A stretch of 64,000 nt of DNA from Ophiura sarsii (taxonomy: Eukaryota; Echinodermata; Ophiuroidea; Amphilepidida; Ophiuridae), in contig CM069458.1 in NCBI GenBank assembly GCA_035610835.1, forward strand, positions 36,636,718-36,700,717, given 5' to 3'. Shown in pieces: positions 45,401 to 56,522 of this stretch (the stretch's first letter is position 1; the number at the start of each line of letters is the position of its first letter). A program made the translations under genes and the position numbers. Under the pieces are notes generated by a model that saw nothing but the letters and a program-made list of their open reading frames with translations, had not been told where the DNA came from and searched no databases.

Positions 45401-45614
45401 ATTCTTGTACCCTGTGACGAACTTCTGACTCTGGAATTATGGGAACACTTAGAAAATGTAAAATCATTTTTATCATACCTAATTGTGCATCAGATATATT
45501 GCCACCATACAGTTTGCTGTAACCTCTGACCTCCAATAGAAACAGCCCGCAAGTTGGAAGACTCATGTAGGGGATAGAATTCAATGCCACGCCCATTTCA
45601 CGTCTTATTTGGTT
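42448..45614 (-). CDS. SC5D: Sterol C5-desaturase (lathosterol oxidase), last two coding exons
   Basis: Minus-strand exons are 45614-45479 (phase 0 start, 45 codons plus 1 nt) and 43052-42448 (200 codons plus stop TGA). The junction rebuilds a Gly codon with GT-AG ends. The enzyme is a di-iron ER membrane desaturase that makes the C5 double bond in cholesterol/7-dehydrocholesterol synthesis. All three family His clusters are visible: HRWLHH, HKTHH and HHTDHH. Conserved segments [24 protein letters not shown] and [15 protein letters not shown] are also present. Hydrophobic stretches ([24 protein letters not shown]) fit membrane segments. The last ~30 residues are Ser/Thr/Pro-rich with no relative I recognise. 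The N-terminal exon(s) before NQIRRE are not found between 45615 and 64000, where the intron carries an 18.2-kb insertion. Minus-strand AATAAA candidates lie at 42409-42404 and near 42231. Confidence 0.96.
43925..44243. mobile_element. hAT-like MITE with 8-bp target duplication
   Basis: ATCAAATG occurs at 43917-43924 and 44244-44251. The element starts CCCCGAGGGGGG and ends GTGCCCCCCGG. Its interior has repeated AGGGTCTTAGGAACTG-type words. In the SC5D intron. Confidence 0.85.
45232..45425. repeat. GAGAATCC short interspersed element, copy 2
   Basis: Direct repeat of 5622-5819, same order of GAGAATCC words, with ends CAGGGTCAGAA and TTCTGACTCTG. It lies about 50 bp past the donor of the SC5D exon at 45479. 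Confidence 0.75.
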
Positions 45615-45650
45615 CTGAAAGAAAACAAGAAAACCAAATCACTGTGGTTA

Positions 45651-46510
45651 CCCAGATAACACAAATGCGTCGGGCCGACGTCGGCTTTTGGTCGGACCAA
45701 ACGTCCCTGAGACGTCGGCTCAGGGGTCGGCTGCTCATGGGGCCTACGTCGGGCCGACGGTTTGTGAGAAAGGTCGGGCGGACGTCGGCTAAACGTCTTG
45801 CCGACCCAGAATCCGACCTAAGGGTCCTGTGAACGACATGTTGCCGACGTCTATTTAACGTTAAGCGTACTTCCTACCGACTATAAACCGACCTACCGTT
45901 TCCGACCGAATATTAACGTACGGCCGACGTAATTATGAACTACGTTTATTATCAGACGTTAATGGGACATTCGGCCGACGTGAGCACTGGGAAGTCTATT
46001 TACGGACGTTGGCGGGACATTCGGCCGACTACGTGCTAATTACATAGGCCGTGAGCGTCTTCACGCCGACCAAACGATAACGTACGGCCGACGTGAGCAC
46101 GGGGAAGTTTATTAACGGACGTTGGTGGGACATTCGGCCGACCGCGTGCCAATTATAGGTCGTGTGCGTCTTCACGCCGACCAAACGATAACGTTCGGCC
46201 GACGTGAGCAAGGGAAAGTGTTTTAACGGACGTTGGTGGGACATTTGGCCGACCACGTGCGAATTACATGGGTCGTGTGTGCGACTTACCGCCGACGTTA
46301 GCACGGGGAAGTTTATTAACGGTCGTCGGTAGGACATTAGACCGACCGCGTGCCAATTACATAGGTCGGGTGTGCGACTTACAGCCTACCAAACGTTAGC
46401 GAGGTACGGGGCAGTTTATTTCCGGACGTTTGGTGGGACATTCGGTGGACCACGTGCTGATTACATAGACCCTCCCTAACCGACTTACAGCAGACAACAA
46501 AGCTTACGCC
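45651..46510. repeat. Left subterminal CGACGT array, ~111-bp period
   Basis: CGGCCGACGTGAGCAC recurs at 45972, 46085 and 46196, with variants near 46290 and 46400, each followed by GGGAAGTTTATTAACGGACG. The first 300 bp are less regular but full of GACGTCGG, GTCGGGC and CCGACC words. Open frames on both strands here are by-products of the repeat. Confidence 0.85.
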
Positions 46511-46815
46511 GCCCGACTCCTAGATCCTGTCGACTGAAATTACCTAAATGATGATGTTAATAAACACGATCGAGACAATAGTACGTTTTTCTTTTTTTAT
46601 AATAAACTTTTAACACATGATTAGATAACAATTAACAAGATTTCTTAAATAAGAAGCAAAAGGAAACTTTCAAGTATACAATGTATATTCCAACAGAAGC
46701 TTGAACATACATACTACTCAAAATGTCAGCATACTACATGTGCCCGCCAACAAACTAGTATCTGCGGCGGCGGAACAATTTTTCTACGGCAAGGTAATGG
46801 CACATTCAATATTAA

Positions 46816-47082
46816 CATTTTCCACGCGGCAGTCGTCTGTAGACGATTTTCCACGCGGCAGTCGTCTGCAGACGACATTTCAAAAGTTCACAAAATGTCT
46901 AAAAAATGACATTGTATTGAATTTGAATACCCTATTTAGAATCACTATAAGAAATGAATTGAAAGAAGTACAAACATGCCTAGTCTTGGTTCTGTTATAT
47001 TTGAGGTAGACTTTGAAAATTGGGAAAGGTTTCTGAAAAATCTGTTTTGTATATGGCATAACTAATTGCCGCGTGGAAAGTG
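46816..47082. mobile_element. CACTTTCC TTAA-MITE, copy 4
   Basis: Starts after TTAA 46812-46815. The left end TTTTCCACGCGGCAGTCGTC is duplicated in tandem (29-bp unit). It ends GCCGCGTGGAAAGTG; the right flank has mutated to TTGA. Confidence 0.8.
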
Positions 47083-48275
47083 TTGAGACATTTTTAGACA
47101 TTCAGTAGTTATATAGTAATACACGCACCATGTCAGAACACGTTGGTTGCGCGTTATGTAGATTATCTTGGCGTATATTTACTGGGCACGCGTGGTGACA
47201 TGGTGCTCACAAATGTATACATTTTTGGAAAGCTGAAGATAAGTCAACTCTATTTGGGTCATACAGATGTGATCATATTTTAAAAGGTGAGTTGGTTATA
47301 CAATATTTTGAACTTCAGTAATAATCAACTTTTCGACAATTTGGACGGAAGGGATGTCTTCTTTGTATAAAAAAACCACACGTGATTATCTCGAGAATAT
47401 AGTTGTTCAAAAATAACTTGTAAATCTTTCGACAAGTCACTATAAAAAAAGTTACTGTAAATTTGACCTTAAATACACCAAATACCTATTAATTTACAGA
47501 CTAAAAACTAACTTTTAAGAGGTCACAATTATAATATTGAAAACATTTAGCAGGGACCCGTTAACACAAAATCACCAGGCCCCTCCAGTCACAGTAATAC
47601 AGATAATTGATGTATCATTACGTTAAGCTTGGGCCTTGGAACTACTTCACATTATAATATAAGACATTTTGTGTTAACAGTTTTGTGTTAAAGAGGTTCC
47701 ATTGAGGTAACAAATCAATATTAACACTAATACGACATTTATACTAAAGTAAATAAATAGTTAAAATAAAGGCTCATGAAGATGAGTAAACATCTATACA
47801 ATGTGAAGTCACACAAGAGGTGATCATAAAAGGTGAGTTGGTTAAAACAATATTTCGAACTTGCAGTAATCATGGTAATCAACAACATTTCAAGAATCTG
47901 GACGGAGGATAGAGAAGTCTTCTGTGTATAAAAAAACCACTTGTTTATCTTGGGAATATATTTGTTCAAAAATACATTCTACATCTTTCAGCAAGTCACT
48001 ATATTAAAACTTTACAGCAACTTTTATATTAAATACACTATTTACCTGTTAATTTACAGACTAAGACTAACGTTTAAGAGATCACAATTGTTAATAACAT
48101 TAAGCAGATGAACCCTAACCCAAAATCACCAGGCCCTTCATTCACAGTAATACAGATAATTGTGGTATCTTTACGTAAAGCTTGGGCCTTGGAACTACTT
48201 CTTTATCAGACATTTTGTGAAAACACAAACAGTTTGTGTTAAAGAGGTTCCATTGAAGTTACATGTCAATATTAA

Positions 48276-49315
48276 TAGGAGTGGGCTATAGAGGGTCATA
48301 GTTTCAGATCATGCTTGCTACATGATTTTTTTGATGACTTTATACGTACTGACAACATTTTCAACAAAAATATTGAAAAAATGCAAAATCCAGGGTGTCC
48401 CGGCCAAAAAACCACAACAAGTCGGCCATTTTGGAAAAACAGTATTTTGATCATAAATCAATAATTTTTGGTCCAATCAATTTGATTTTGGTGGCAATAC
48501 CCATGTTTGTTGGGACATGGAATAATCTTATACAACTTTTATCGCATGACGATGTTTCGTTTTTCTGAAAATGGCATTTTGAGTGAAAATAGCCCTGTGA
48601 GGGCGCTGTTTAAAAAAATACCTTTCGCATCGTAGCATCTCAAATTTTAATGTTGAAATATGATAGGAGTTACATTTTAGGCATTTCCTGAAAATCTGAG
48701 TAAAATATACCATTTGTTGTTTTGAAGCTACACCATTTTGAACATCTTTGAATTGTCTCCATTAAAACACACACTAATGAAAGTTCGTTGACCCCTGTAC
48801 TATCCTATGGAAGTGCTTTTAATGCGTTCTTGTGATTTTAAAGTGGATGCCACAGTAAAACGAAATGAGGTAACATGCTCACATCTTCAGACAATGTTTC
48901 TTGACACACTCTTAACACATTTCATGTATTCAAATTCATTTTTATTAATGCGAAAGCTACTTTTTTGCAAAGCGCCCTCACAGTCCAAATTTGACCAAAA
49001 TCAGCTATTACAAGAAAACGAAGGGGTTACATGAGACGAAACCAGCATAGAATGACATCTTGTACCTTTAAACATGGGTATTGCCACCAAAATCAAATAA
49101 ATTAGACCAAAAATGACTGAGTTATGATCAAAAGTCTGTTTTTTTCCAAAATGGCTGACTTTTTGTGGTTTTTAGGCCGGGTTACCCTGGAATTCGCATT
49201 TTTTTCAATTTTGTTGTTGAAAATGTTGTCAGTAGGCATAAAGTCATCAAAAAATCATGTAGCAAGCGTGATCTGAAACTATGACCTAAAAATGATCTTC
49301 TATAGCCCACTTCTT
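48276..49315. mobile_element. 1040-bp foldback element inside the 545-bp array
   Basis: ATATTAA at 48269-48275 and 49316-49322 flank arms beginning TAGGAGTGGGCTATAGA and AAGAAGTGGGCTATAGA (inverted). Arms of ~450 bp include CAGGGTGTCCCGGCC, ATTTTGGTGGCAATACCCAT and GAGGGCGCT. The empty site AATATTAACAC is present in unit 1 of the array. A truncated relative lies at about 51738-52130. Confidence 0.85.
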
Positions 49316-49650
49316 ATATTAACACTATACGACAGCTACATGTATACTAAGTAAATAAATAGTTAAAATAAAGGGTCATGAAGATAAGTTAACTACCTAT
49401 ACAATGTGGATCAAAAAAAGTTGAGTTGGTTATATTTCGAACAGTAATTTAAACAACATTTCAAGAATTTGGACAGAGAAATCTTGTGTATAAAAAACCC
49501 CACTTGTTATCTTGGGAATATATATAGTTGTTCAAAAATAACTCTTAGAAGTCGCTTTAATAAAAAAAAAGTTACAGCAACTTTTATATTAAATACACCA
49601 TTAACCTGTTAATTTACAGACTAAGACTAACCTTTAAGAGATCACAATTT

Positions 49651-49872
49651 GAGGGTTTAGTGCAATAAAGGGCTATCTGTATTTTGGTCATTTTGAGGGG
49701 AAAATGAATTAAATATTTGTACCCATCAATGTCACCAATGGGTTTTGACAAGTTGGAAGAAATGCTATAAACCTTTTTGATTAGGTGAATTTACTATTTT
49801 CTCATAATTAGGTTCCTGATATTGTGTGGATCATTTAAAAAATGCAGATAGCCCTTTGTTGCACTAAACCCC
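49651..49872. mobile_element. GAGGGTTTAGT MITE, copy 2
   Basis: Ends GAGGGTTTAGTGCAATAAAG and CTTTGTTGCACTAAACCC, same family as 36250-36526. It interrupts unit 3 of the 545-bp array. Confidence 0.75.
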
Positions 49873-50949
49873 CGGCGAATTGTATAGCATTTAGCAGGGA
49901 GCCCATTAACCCAAAATCACCAGGCCCTTCAGTTACACTAATACAGATAATTGTGGTATCACATAAACAGGCATGAGAATAAATTTGCATGAACAAGCCT
50001 GTACAGCCTCAACAAAGGTGCATTAAAGTTTGCCAACATAGGCCAAAAATAGAATAAAATGCGGACATTTGGAAAATAAAATAGCCTAAATTCAGGCTAC
50101 AGCCTGAAAATGTTCATGCCTGCGTAAAGCTATGGCCTCAGAACTACATCACATTATCAGGAATTTTGTGTTAACAGTTTTGTGTTAAAGAAGTTCTATT
50201 GTAGTTACAATACTAACACTAATGCATAAATTTATACTATTTAAGTAAATAGATAGATCTAATAAAGGGTCATGTACCACGAGTTGTGACCCTTGACACG
50301 TACACGTAATTGAAGCTGAAAAGTCATGTGATATTTGCTTCGAACATTTATAGCATACATGTACATATAGTCTAAGCAATCATAATATTTCAAATATTAT
50401 TTTGTCAATATCATCTACATGTAGGTCATTAATACAGGGTTTGTAGAAAATGTATAATAAGTAGACACACTTATATGCAACACTGAGCAGTTTTCATACT
50501 TTGGAAATCCATGATATTCAATTCAGCAGGATGTTTTGGAAGTACTGTACACAAGAGTATTAAAAGGAAAACAATTGTTTTTTATGTCTTCACTTTAAAT
50601 AGTTTGGTCAGAACAAATAAGCCAAATTAACTGAATTTGTATCACAATTTTGCAATCAAAATGCTTAAAACACAATAAATAAACTATGGTTGTTTCCATA
50701 AATGAAGGTCTCACTAGCAAAACACCACTCTAATGACTTCATCAGATCATAACCAAGGACGTGTAAGCCGCTCATGCTCACTTTTAGTATTAAATTTTGA
50801 TTTGATGGAAGAACAGGTGAAAAGATCACTTTTTGAGCAACATTTTGTGACATTTTGACCTCAATGTCAATTTGTAAGATATACATTACAGCCTGTTCGT
50901 GGGTTAAAACAGATTATGTAGGTCCATAAAAATGATAGATAACAAACTG

Positions 50950-51540
50950 ATTTGACCCCTCAGATAGAATAGAAAAAACAACAACAACTTTTTGTGTCCA
51001 TTTCTGAATTGTAAAGGATGAACATTCTTGCACCTCAGCTAGAATAGAAACAAAATCAAACATGTGCGTCCATTTCTGAATTGTAAATTGTAAAGGATAA
51101 ACATTCTCACCCCTCAGCTAGAATAGAAAAAGGCAAACTTGTGTGCCCATTTCTGAATTGTAAAGAATGAACATTTTCACCCCTCAGCCAAACAGAAAAA
51201 GGCAAATTTGTGTGTCCATCTGAATTGTAAAGGATGAGAATGTTCGCCCCTCAGCTAAAGCAGAAAAAGGCAAACTTGTGTGTCCTGATCCATTTCTGAA
51301 TTGTAAAGGATGAAAATGTTCACCCCTCAGCTAGAATAGAAAAAGGCAAACTTTTGTCCATTACTTAATAATTGTAAGGATGAACATTTTCACCCCTCAG
51401 CTAGTAAAGAAAAAGTAAACTAGTATATCATTGTGTACATACATGATGTACATTTCTGAATTGTCAAGGATGAAAATGTTCACCCTTCAACCAGAACAGA
51501 AAAATGCAAACTTGTGTGTCCATTTCTGAATTGTAACTTT
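50950..51540. repeat. Minisatellite, about eight units of 67-90 bp
   Basis: CACCCCTCAGCTAGAATAGA, then AAAGGCAAACTTGTGTGTCC, ATTTCTGAATTGTAAAGGAT and GAACATTTT form the unit. CCTCAG-type landmarks fall near 50957, 51035, 51111, 51180, 51247, 51324, 51391 and 51481. Units vary by small indels. Confidence 0.88.
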
Positions 51541-51555
51541 CAGGATGCCCCGGCC

Positions 51556-51729
51556 GCGATTTTTTTTTTACTAGTAAACATTTGTATGGGCTCACAGGTA
51601 AAATCAGTTGACTTTTTTTTTTTTTTAAATCAAAAAATCATTTTATTCTGTCAGTTTTGCTTTATTCCGTATTAAAACGAAATAAATAAATTTAACAAAT
51701 GTTTACTAGCTAGTAAAAAAAAAATCGCG
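51556..51729. mobile_element. 174-bp hairpin element with 8-bp target duplication
   Basis: CCCCGGCC occurs at 51548-51555 and 51730-51737. The element starts GCGATTTTTTTTTTACTAG and ends CTAGTAAAAAAAAAATCGCG. It is inserted in a CAGGATGCCCCGGCC context that matches a piece of the foldback at 48276 (CAGGGTGTCCCGGCC). Confidence 0.75.
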
Positions 51730-51737
51730 CCCCGGCC

Positions 51738-52500
51738 TGGTCCGGCCAAAAATCCCTGAAATGGTGGCCATCTTGGCAAAATCAGTATTTTGATCAAAAG
51801 GTATACATTATACATACATGTAGCTCATTTTTGATATCATTTATTTGATTTTAATGAATGGTGGTAATACCGTCATTTAGGGGACAAGATGTCATACTAC
51901 ATTGTATGCAGATGTTTCATCTCTAACCCATATTTGTTGTCTTGTACATTGTACATTATATGTACATGTATAGCAGATTTTGGTAGAATTTGGGACAGTG
52001 AGGGCGCTTTGCAAAAAAAGGTAGCTATCGCATCAATAAACATAAATTTGAATATGGAACATTGCAAGAGTGTTTTAAAATTCTGAAGATTCGAGCATGT
52101 TACTTAGTTTCATTTTAGCATGGCATCAATTTTAAAATCACAAAAACACTTCCATATAGATAGGTTCATTGAACTACATATCGTCGCTATTCTTTCAGAA
52201 CCTTGTATGTTTTTCCGGCCCTTCATCATGTATAAAGTAAAACTGCCAACGGTTATGCATAAGAAGAGTTGCTTTATACATGTTCCGGGAAAAGAGAACT
52301 TACAAGGTTTTTATAGATGTGATTGTGTTACTTGTTAAGAGCAGACCGCCAAGGTAAAACATAGGAAGTAATACTTTATACATGCTGAAGTAGACCACAG
52401 GGTGTGAGGCCAAAATGTGCTTAGTTTTTTATTTTTGTAGTCCACCTCTAGGCATTACATGAAATTGTTACCAAAAGGTGGCAAATATATCCCTTAACGC
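51738..52500. repeat. Truncated foldback relative plus shared 75-bp segment
   Basis: The left part shows words of the 48276 foldback family (GTCCGGCCAAAAATCCC, AGTATTTTGATCA, GAGGGCGCTTTGCAAAAAA). The right part, 52439-52498 (GTCCACCTCTAGGCATTACA, GTGGCAAATATATCCC), is directly repeated at 54805-54866. Confidence 0.6.
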
Positions 52501-53148
52501 ACATGTTTACTTGAGCCGCTGGCGCGTGACGCAAGACTTTTTCCTCTTAATTCGGAAACTGCAAGTACCAAGTACGTATACGAGTACTACATGTACAATG
52601 TTCATAGTTGGAATTACGTCCATAGCAGTCACATTTTTTAAGTTGGTACACAATTGGTGCACATTTAGCAATTTGGTGAAAATCACCTCTCTTGGCACCT
52701 TTTTAACTGTATCACCTGTAAGCATAGTTCATCTAAAGTATGTATAACCATACATTTTTGGAAAGCTGTTCTATACTAAGGATTTTAATGCAGGTTTTAA
52801 TGGCACTAATTTTAACCTGATATTCAGGGTGGCCAAAAATTCATAATCATAGGGTGTAACAAAAGAAATATACAAAAGTACATGTACATGAAATACTTAA
52901 CTTTTTAAAAAGACTCACATTTTGTCCCAGTATGTAGAAATTAAAATCTAACTTATCGATGAAAGAAAGAATGTAAAATGTTATGATATTTTCCAGACAA
53001 ATGCCCATTTGTAGCACCCTTCTCTGACCTCTTCCTATGCATGCTTTATATCATCCTGGGTCTACATTTGTACCTGTACACAAAACTCATGTCTCTAAGT
53101 TTCAGGGGTACTGTACCGTTAATGCCCATTGCCCAGTAGGGCGCTGTG

Positions 53149-53507
53149 CAGTGGCGTACCGACCAGGGGGGGCGGGGGCAAGTTACCCCCCCCCCCCCTG
53201 GCTCCAAATACCGGGACGCTAAATTTACAATAGCGGGACGCTAAAAATTAGCAAGGAAAAAAAATAGGGCCTACGTCGAAAACACTGACGATTGGACAAT
53301 ATTTGTTGATTGGGTGTACTTTTTGGGCTGGGAAATTTTGTGACCGTGCGAAAATGTATGACTGTGCGAAATTGTTTGATTCACGAGGTGACTGACTGGG
53401 AACAAATTTGGGGCAACCTTTTACGAAAATGTACGCGTCGGGACGTCGACGACATACATGTATACTTTTGCCCCCCCCCCTGGCTCACATGCCGCGGTAC
53501 GCGCCTG
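53149..53507. mobile_element. hAT-like MITE with 8-bp target duplication
   Basis: GCGCTGTG occurs at 53141-53148 and 53508-53515. Starts CAGTGGCGTACCG and ends CGCGGTACGCGCCTG. C-homopolymers lie near both ends, and CGGGACGCTAAA is repeated inside. Confidence 0.85.
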
Positions 53508-54869
53508 GCGCTGTGTACCGTACCAGTGTATATGATATATCAATAAAAAAGAAAAACAGCTCATTTGAAAGAGCTTGAAAATATCTTTCATTTGATACTA
53601 TGGGATGTGATGGTAGTACTTTAAATTGTAAATTTACAATATTTTTCAATTATTTTGTAATGTCCTGTTTTGCTTGGAACTGCCCTAATTGTACATGTAT
53701 TGCATCTCTTTGTTTTTGTACAGATCGAATGGGGATGACCAATTGGAAGCAGTTTTGATCAGGAGCTGTAGTGTAAGGCATTGAAATCAGAATCAGGGAT
53801 GATAGACAATTGGATATCAATGGCAGTGGATCCCAGATCCACAAAGTATTTTACATGTACTGGATTTATAACAGTCCTTTGAAGATGGGTTTGAATCATA
53901 CAAAATTGCAAGTTGTACAACAAGGAGAAACGTGGCTAAAGTACTAATGGTTTGTCAAGTTTTGTGCATGAAATTGCCCGTTAAGAGACTACCAGAATCC
54001 AATCGTTAAGAGCTGGTGAGCCCCTTCCAAGCTTCCAATTCATCAACGAGTATGTACCAAGACTGGACTTGCAATACAACTACGAGATGTATAGTTATAG
54101 GTTACAGGATGTAGCATGTATGTACTTGCATTTTGAACTCGCCACCCAAAATCAGCCAAACAGTCAAATTATGGAACACTTTTAAGCTAAATGTATGGGC
54201 TTTCAAATAACAGATCTGTTACCAAAATAATATAATACATGTACATGTATTTACATAATCAACCCACAAATTTGTCGATCATAGATCCGAGCACTCGCGA
54301 TCATTACAAAGGTTGAGCGGTTGAGCGTGTCCTTGCCTGCAGTGCGTTCCAAAACAGGGAATCATTATACGCTGTGATCATCAAATTTTTGTTTTTATAT
54401 TTGTTGTTCGGGCATGTACATTTGTAGCTATAATGATTTAATCAGTTCCAAATTGGCGAAAAAGATGGCAATTATGGCAACAATGGCCAAAATGTGTGCT
54501 CACGCATTGTTTTGGGCAGTAAAACAAAGACATTTTCAACATTTTTCCCTCTTGAGAATTTTTTTGAAGGGTGAACATCAAAAGTGAAGATATTTCATCC
54601 TTTAGTTTGTATGAGTGAAAACACTGCCATGTTATGTAATGTACATGTAGACACATCTACATGAACATGATGTAGTGCGATTGTTGCCTGCATCCTTCTG
54701 TATTCATTTGCTGCTGCTTCGCCAAATTGCTATTCTTTCAAAACCTTGTATCTCCATCCAGCCCTTTAGACCACAGGGTGTTGGTCTGTATCTTTCACTC
54801 TTGTAGTCCACCTCTAGGCATTACATGAAATTGTTACCAAAAGGTGGCAAATATATGATATCCCTTAAC

Positions 54870-56522
54870 ACAAATTCAGCTGATACCACGTTCGTAGGTT
54901 GCACGTTATGACCCTAGACCTCAATTTAGGGTCAAAGGTCACATGTGTTTCAATGGGAAGTCAAAAACTAAATTTAACATGGTAAAAAAACTAAAAAATG
55001 AGCTATTGAATATAAAAAGTATATTATGTTGTTGGGATAAGTGTTTTAAACAAAAAAAGTCAATCACAACTTCGATCGTAGATCAATAGTTTTTTTTTTA
55101 AATGACAAGTTGGCCAAAATAGGTCACCATGTTGGTCATATTTTCGCCAAATTGGCACAAAAATGACATGTTATCATCATTAAAAAAATATTTTGACTCA
55201 TTATGAATTAATAAACCATGTTATAATGTTGGTATATAGATGTACTTTACATTACAACACATTTCAAAAGTCAATGGTATGCTGATGCCATGGCAACCAG
55301 CTTTAATATCCTTCAAATCCTTTAAATTTGACTCAGATTTTACCCATTTTCGATGAATTTGAAGGATATTAAAGCTGTTTGCCATGGCATGCGCACACCA
55401 TTGACTTTTGAAATGTGTTATAATGTAAATTACATAAACCAACATTATAACATGGTTTATCAATTCATAATGAGTCAAAATATTTTTTTAAAGATGATAA
55501 CATGTCTTTTATACATGTGCTAATTTTGCGAAAATATGACCAAAATGGTCTATTTTGGCCAACTTGTCATTTTCAAAAGGTCACAGTTCAAAAACTATTG
55601 ATCTATGATCAAAGTTGTGATTGACTTTTTTGTTTAAAACACTTATCCCAACAATATAATATACTTTTTATATTCAATAGCTCATCTTTTAGTTTTTTTA
55701 CCATGTTAAATTTAGTTTTTGACTTCCCATTGAAACACATGTGACCTTTGACCCTAAATCGAGGTCTAGGGTCATAACGTCCCGGGGTGCTCAGTGGTCA
55801 TTACAAGGGGGGTATCATGCGCGTCCAAGGACTTTCAAAAAGTACCCTAAATAAGTAATTGCATAAATGTGAAAAAGTACCCCTAAACAAGTAAGGACAG
55901 TTTTTGCATACCCTAAGCAAGTCATTTCAGTATTTTCATACCCTAAACAAGTAATCCAAATACCTTGATACCCTAACATACCCTAAGCACGTATTAAATT
56001 TGTATATTTTGAATCCTAAGCTTGATAGTCTTTAGCAAGCCCCAGGAGAAAGCCGTATTCTACTTTAAACATACGCACGATACCCCTTTTGTTGCCGTTG
56101 AATACTATAAATGGCAAGACTTGCTAAAAGTCTATGTGGATTCTCAGAATTCCCATCATTTTTTACACAACACGAAGAACGGGACGAAGAGGCGCCTATT
56201 GAAAAATCGCCAGAACAGGGCCGATGCCAGGATGAATTGCGACGGGAACAGATTGAGGAATATAACGCGGCTATTAAAAAATGTCATAGATAAAAGAAAA
56301 TAAGGACCCTAAATACGTAAGACCATTGTATTAAAGTATACCCTTTTTCCTGATTTTCCTTGTTTTGATACCCTAAACACGTTACGTACGTAACGTGCCC
56401 TGGCTTCAAAAACCACCCTAATTACGTTATTTCTTGGACGCGCATGATACCCTCTTGTAATGACCACTGAGCACCCCGGGCATAACGTGCAACCTACGAA
56501 CGTGGGATCAGCTGAATTTGTG
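54870..56522. mobile_element. TTAA-flanked foldback element, family 5, with nested insertion
   Basis: TTAA at 54866-54869 and 56523-56526. Ends CACAAATTCAGCTGAT and its complement, followed by CACGTTCGTAGGTTGCACG. Arms run about 450 bp to a centre near 55335. The right arm is split at 55780/56481 by a 700-bp element. Without that insert the element is about 945 bp. Confidence 0.88.
55781..56480. mobile_element. 700-bp hAT-like element nested in a foldback arm
   Basis: CATAACGT occurs at 55773-55780 and 56481-56488. Inverted ends are CCCGGGGTGCTCAGTGGTCA followed by TTACAAG. The uninterrupted site is seen in the opposite arm (54899-54925, CGTTATGACC), proving the insertion. The interior has TACCCTAAACAAGTA words repeated several times. 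It also holds a 60-codon (56111-56293) and an overlapping 93-codon (56022-56303) open frame, both unrecognised and charged. Confidence 0.9.

Larger units (their letters stand above)
47220..50260. repeat. 545-bp tandem repeat, three units, interrupted
   Basis: Units begin near 47282, 47827 and 49412 at AAAAGGTGAGTTGGTTA (third unit AAAAAGTTGAGTTGGTTA). Shared landmarks are AATTTACAGACTAA, AAAATCACCAGGCCC, CTTGGGCCTTGGAACTAC and TTTTGTGTTAAAGAGGTTCC. Removing the 1040-bp foldback at 48276-49315 restores a 545-bp spacing between units 2 and 3. Unit 3 also carries a MITE at 49651-49872 and extra DNA at about 49965-50125. Noncoding. Confidence 0.88.

Noticed and set aside
45584..46337. Open frames of 82 and 102 codons on opposite strands with repeating GRRF/MSHQRPL motifs
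   Set aside because: They follow exactly the CGACGT subterminal repeat period; the internal protein repeats are a by-product of the DNA array.
50950..51540. CRISPR-like array of regularly spaced repeats
   Set aside because: The whole 67-90-bp unit is repeated, including the 'spacers', and the DNA is clearly animal; it is a minisatellite.
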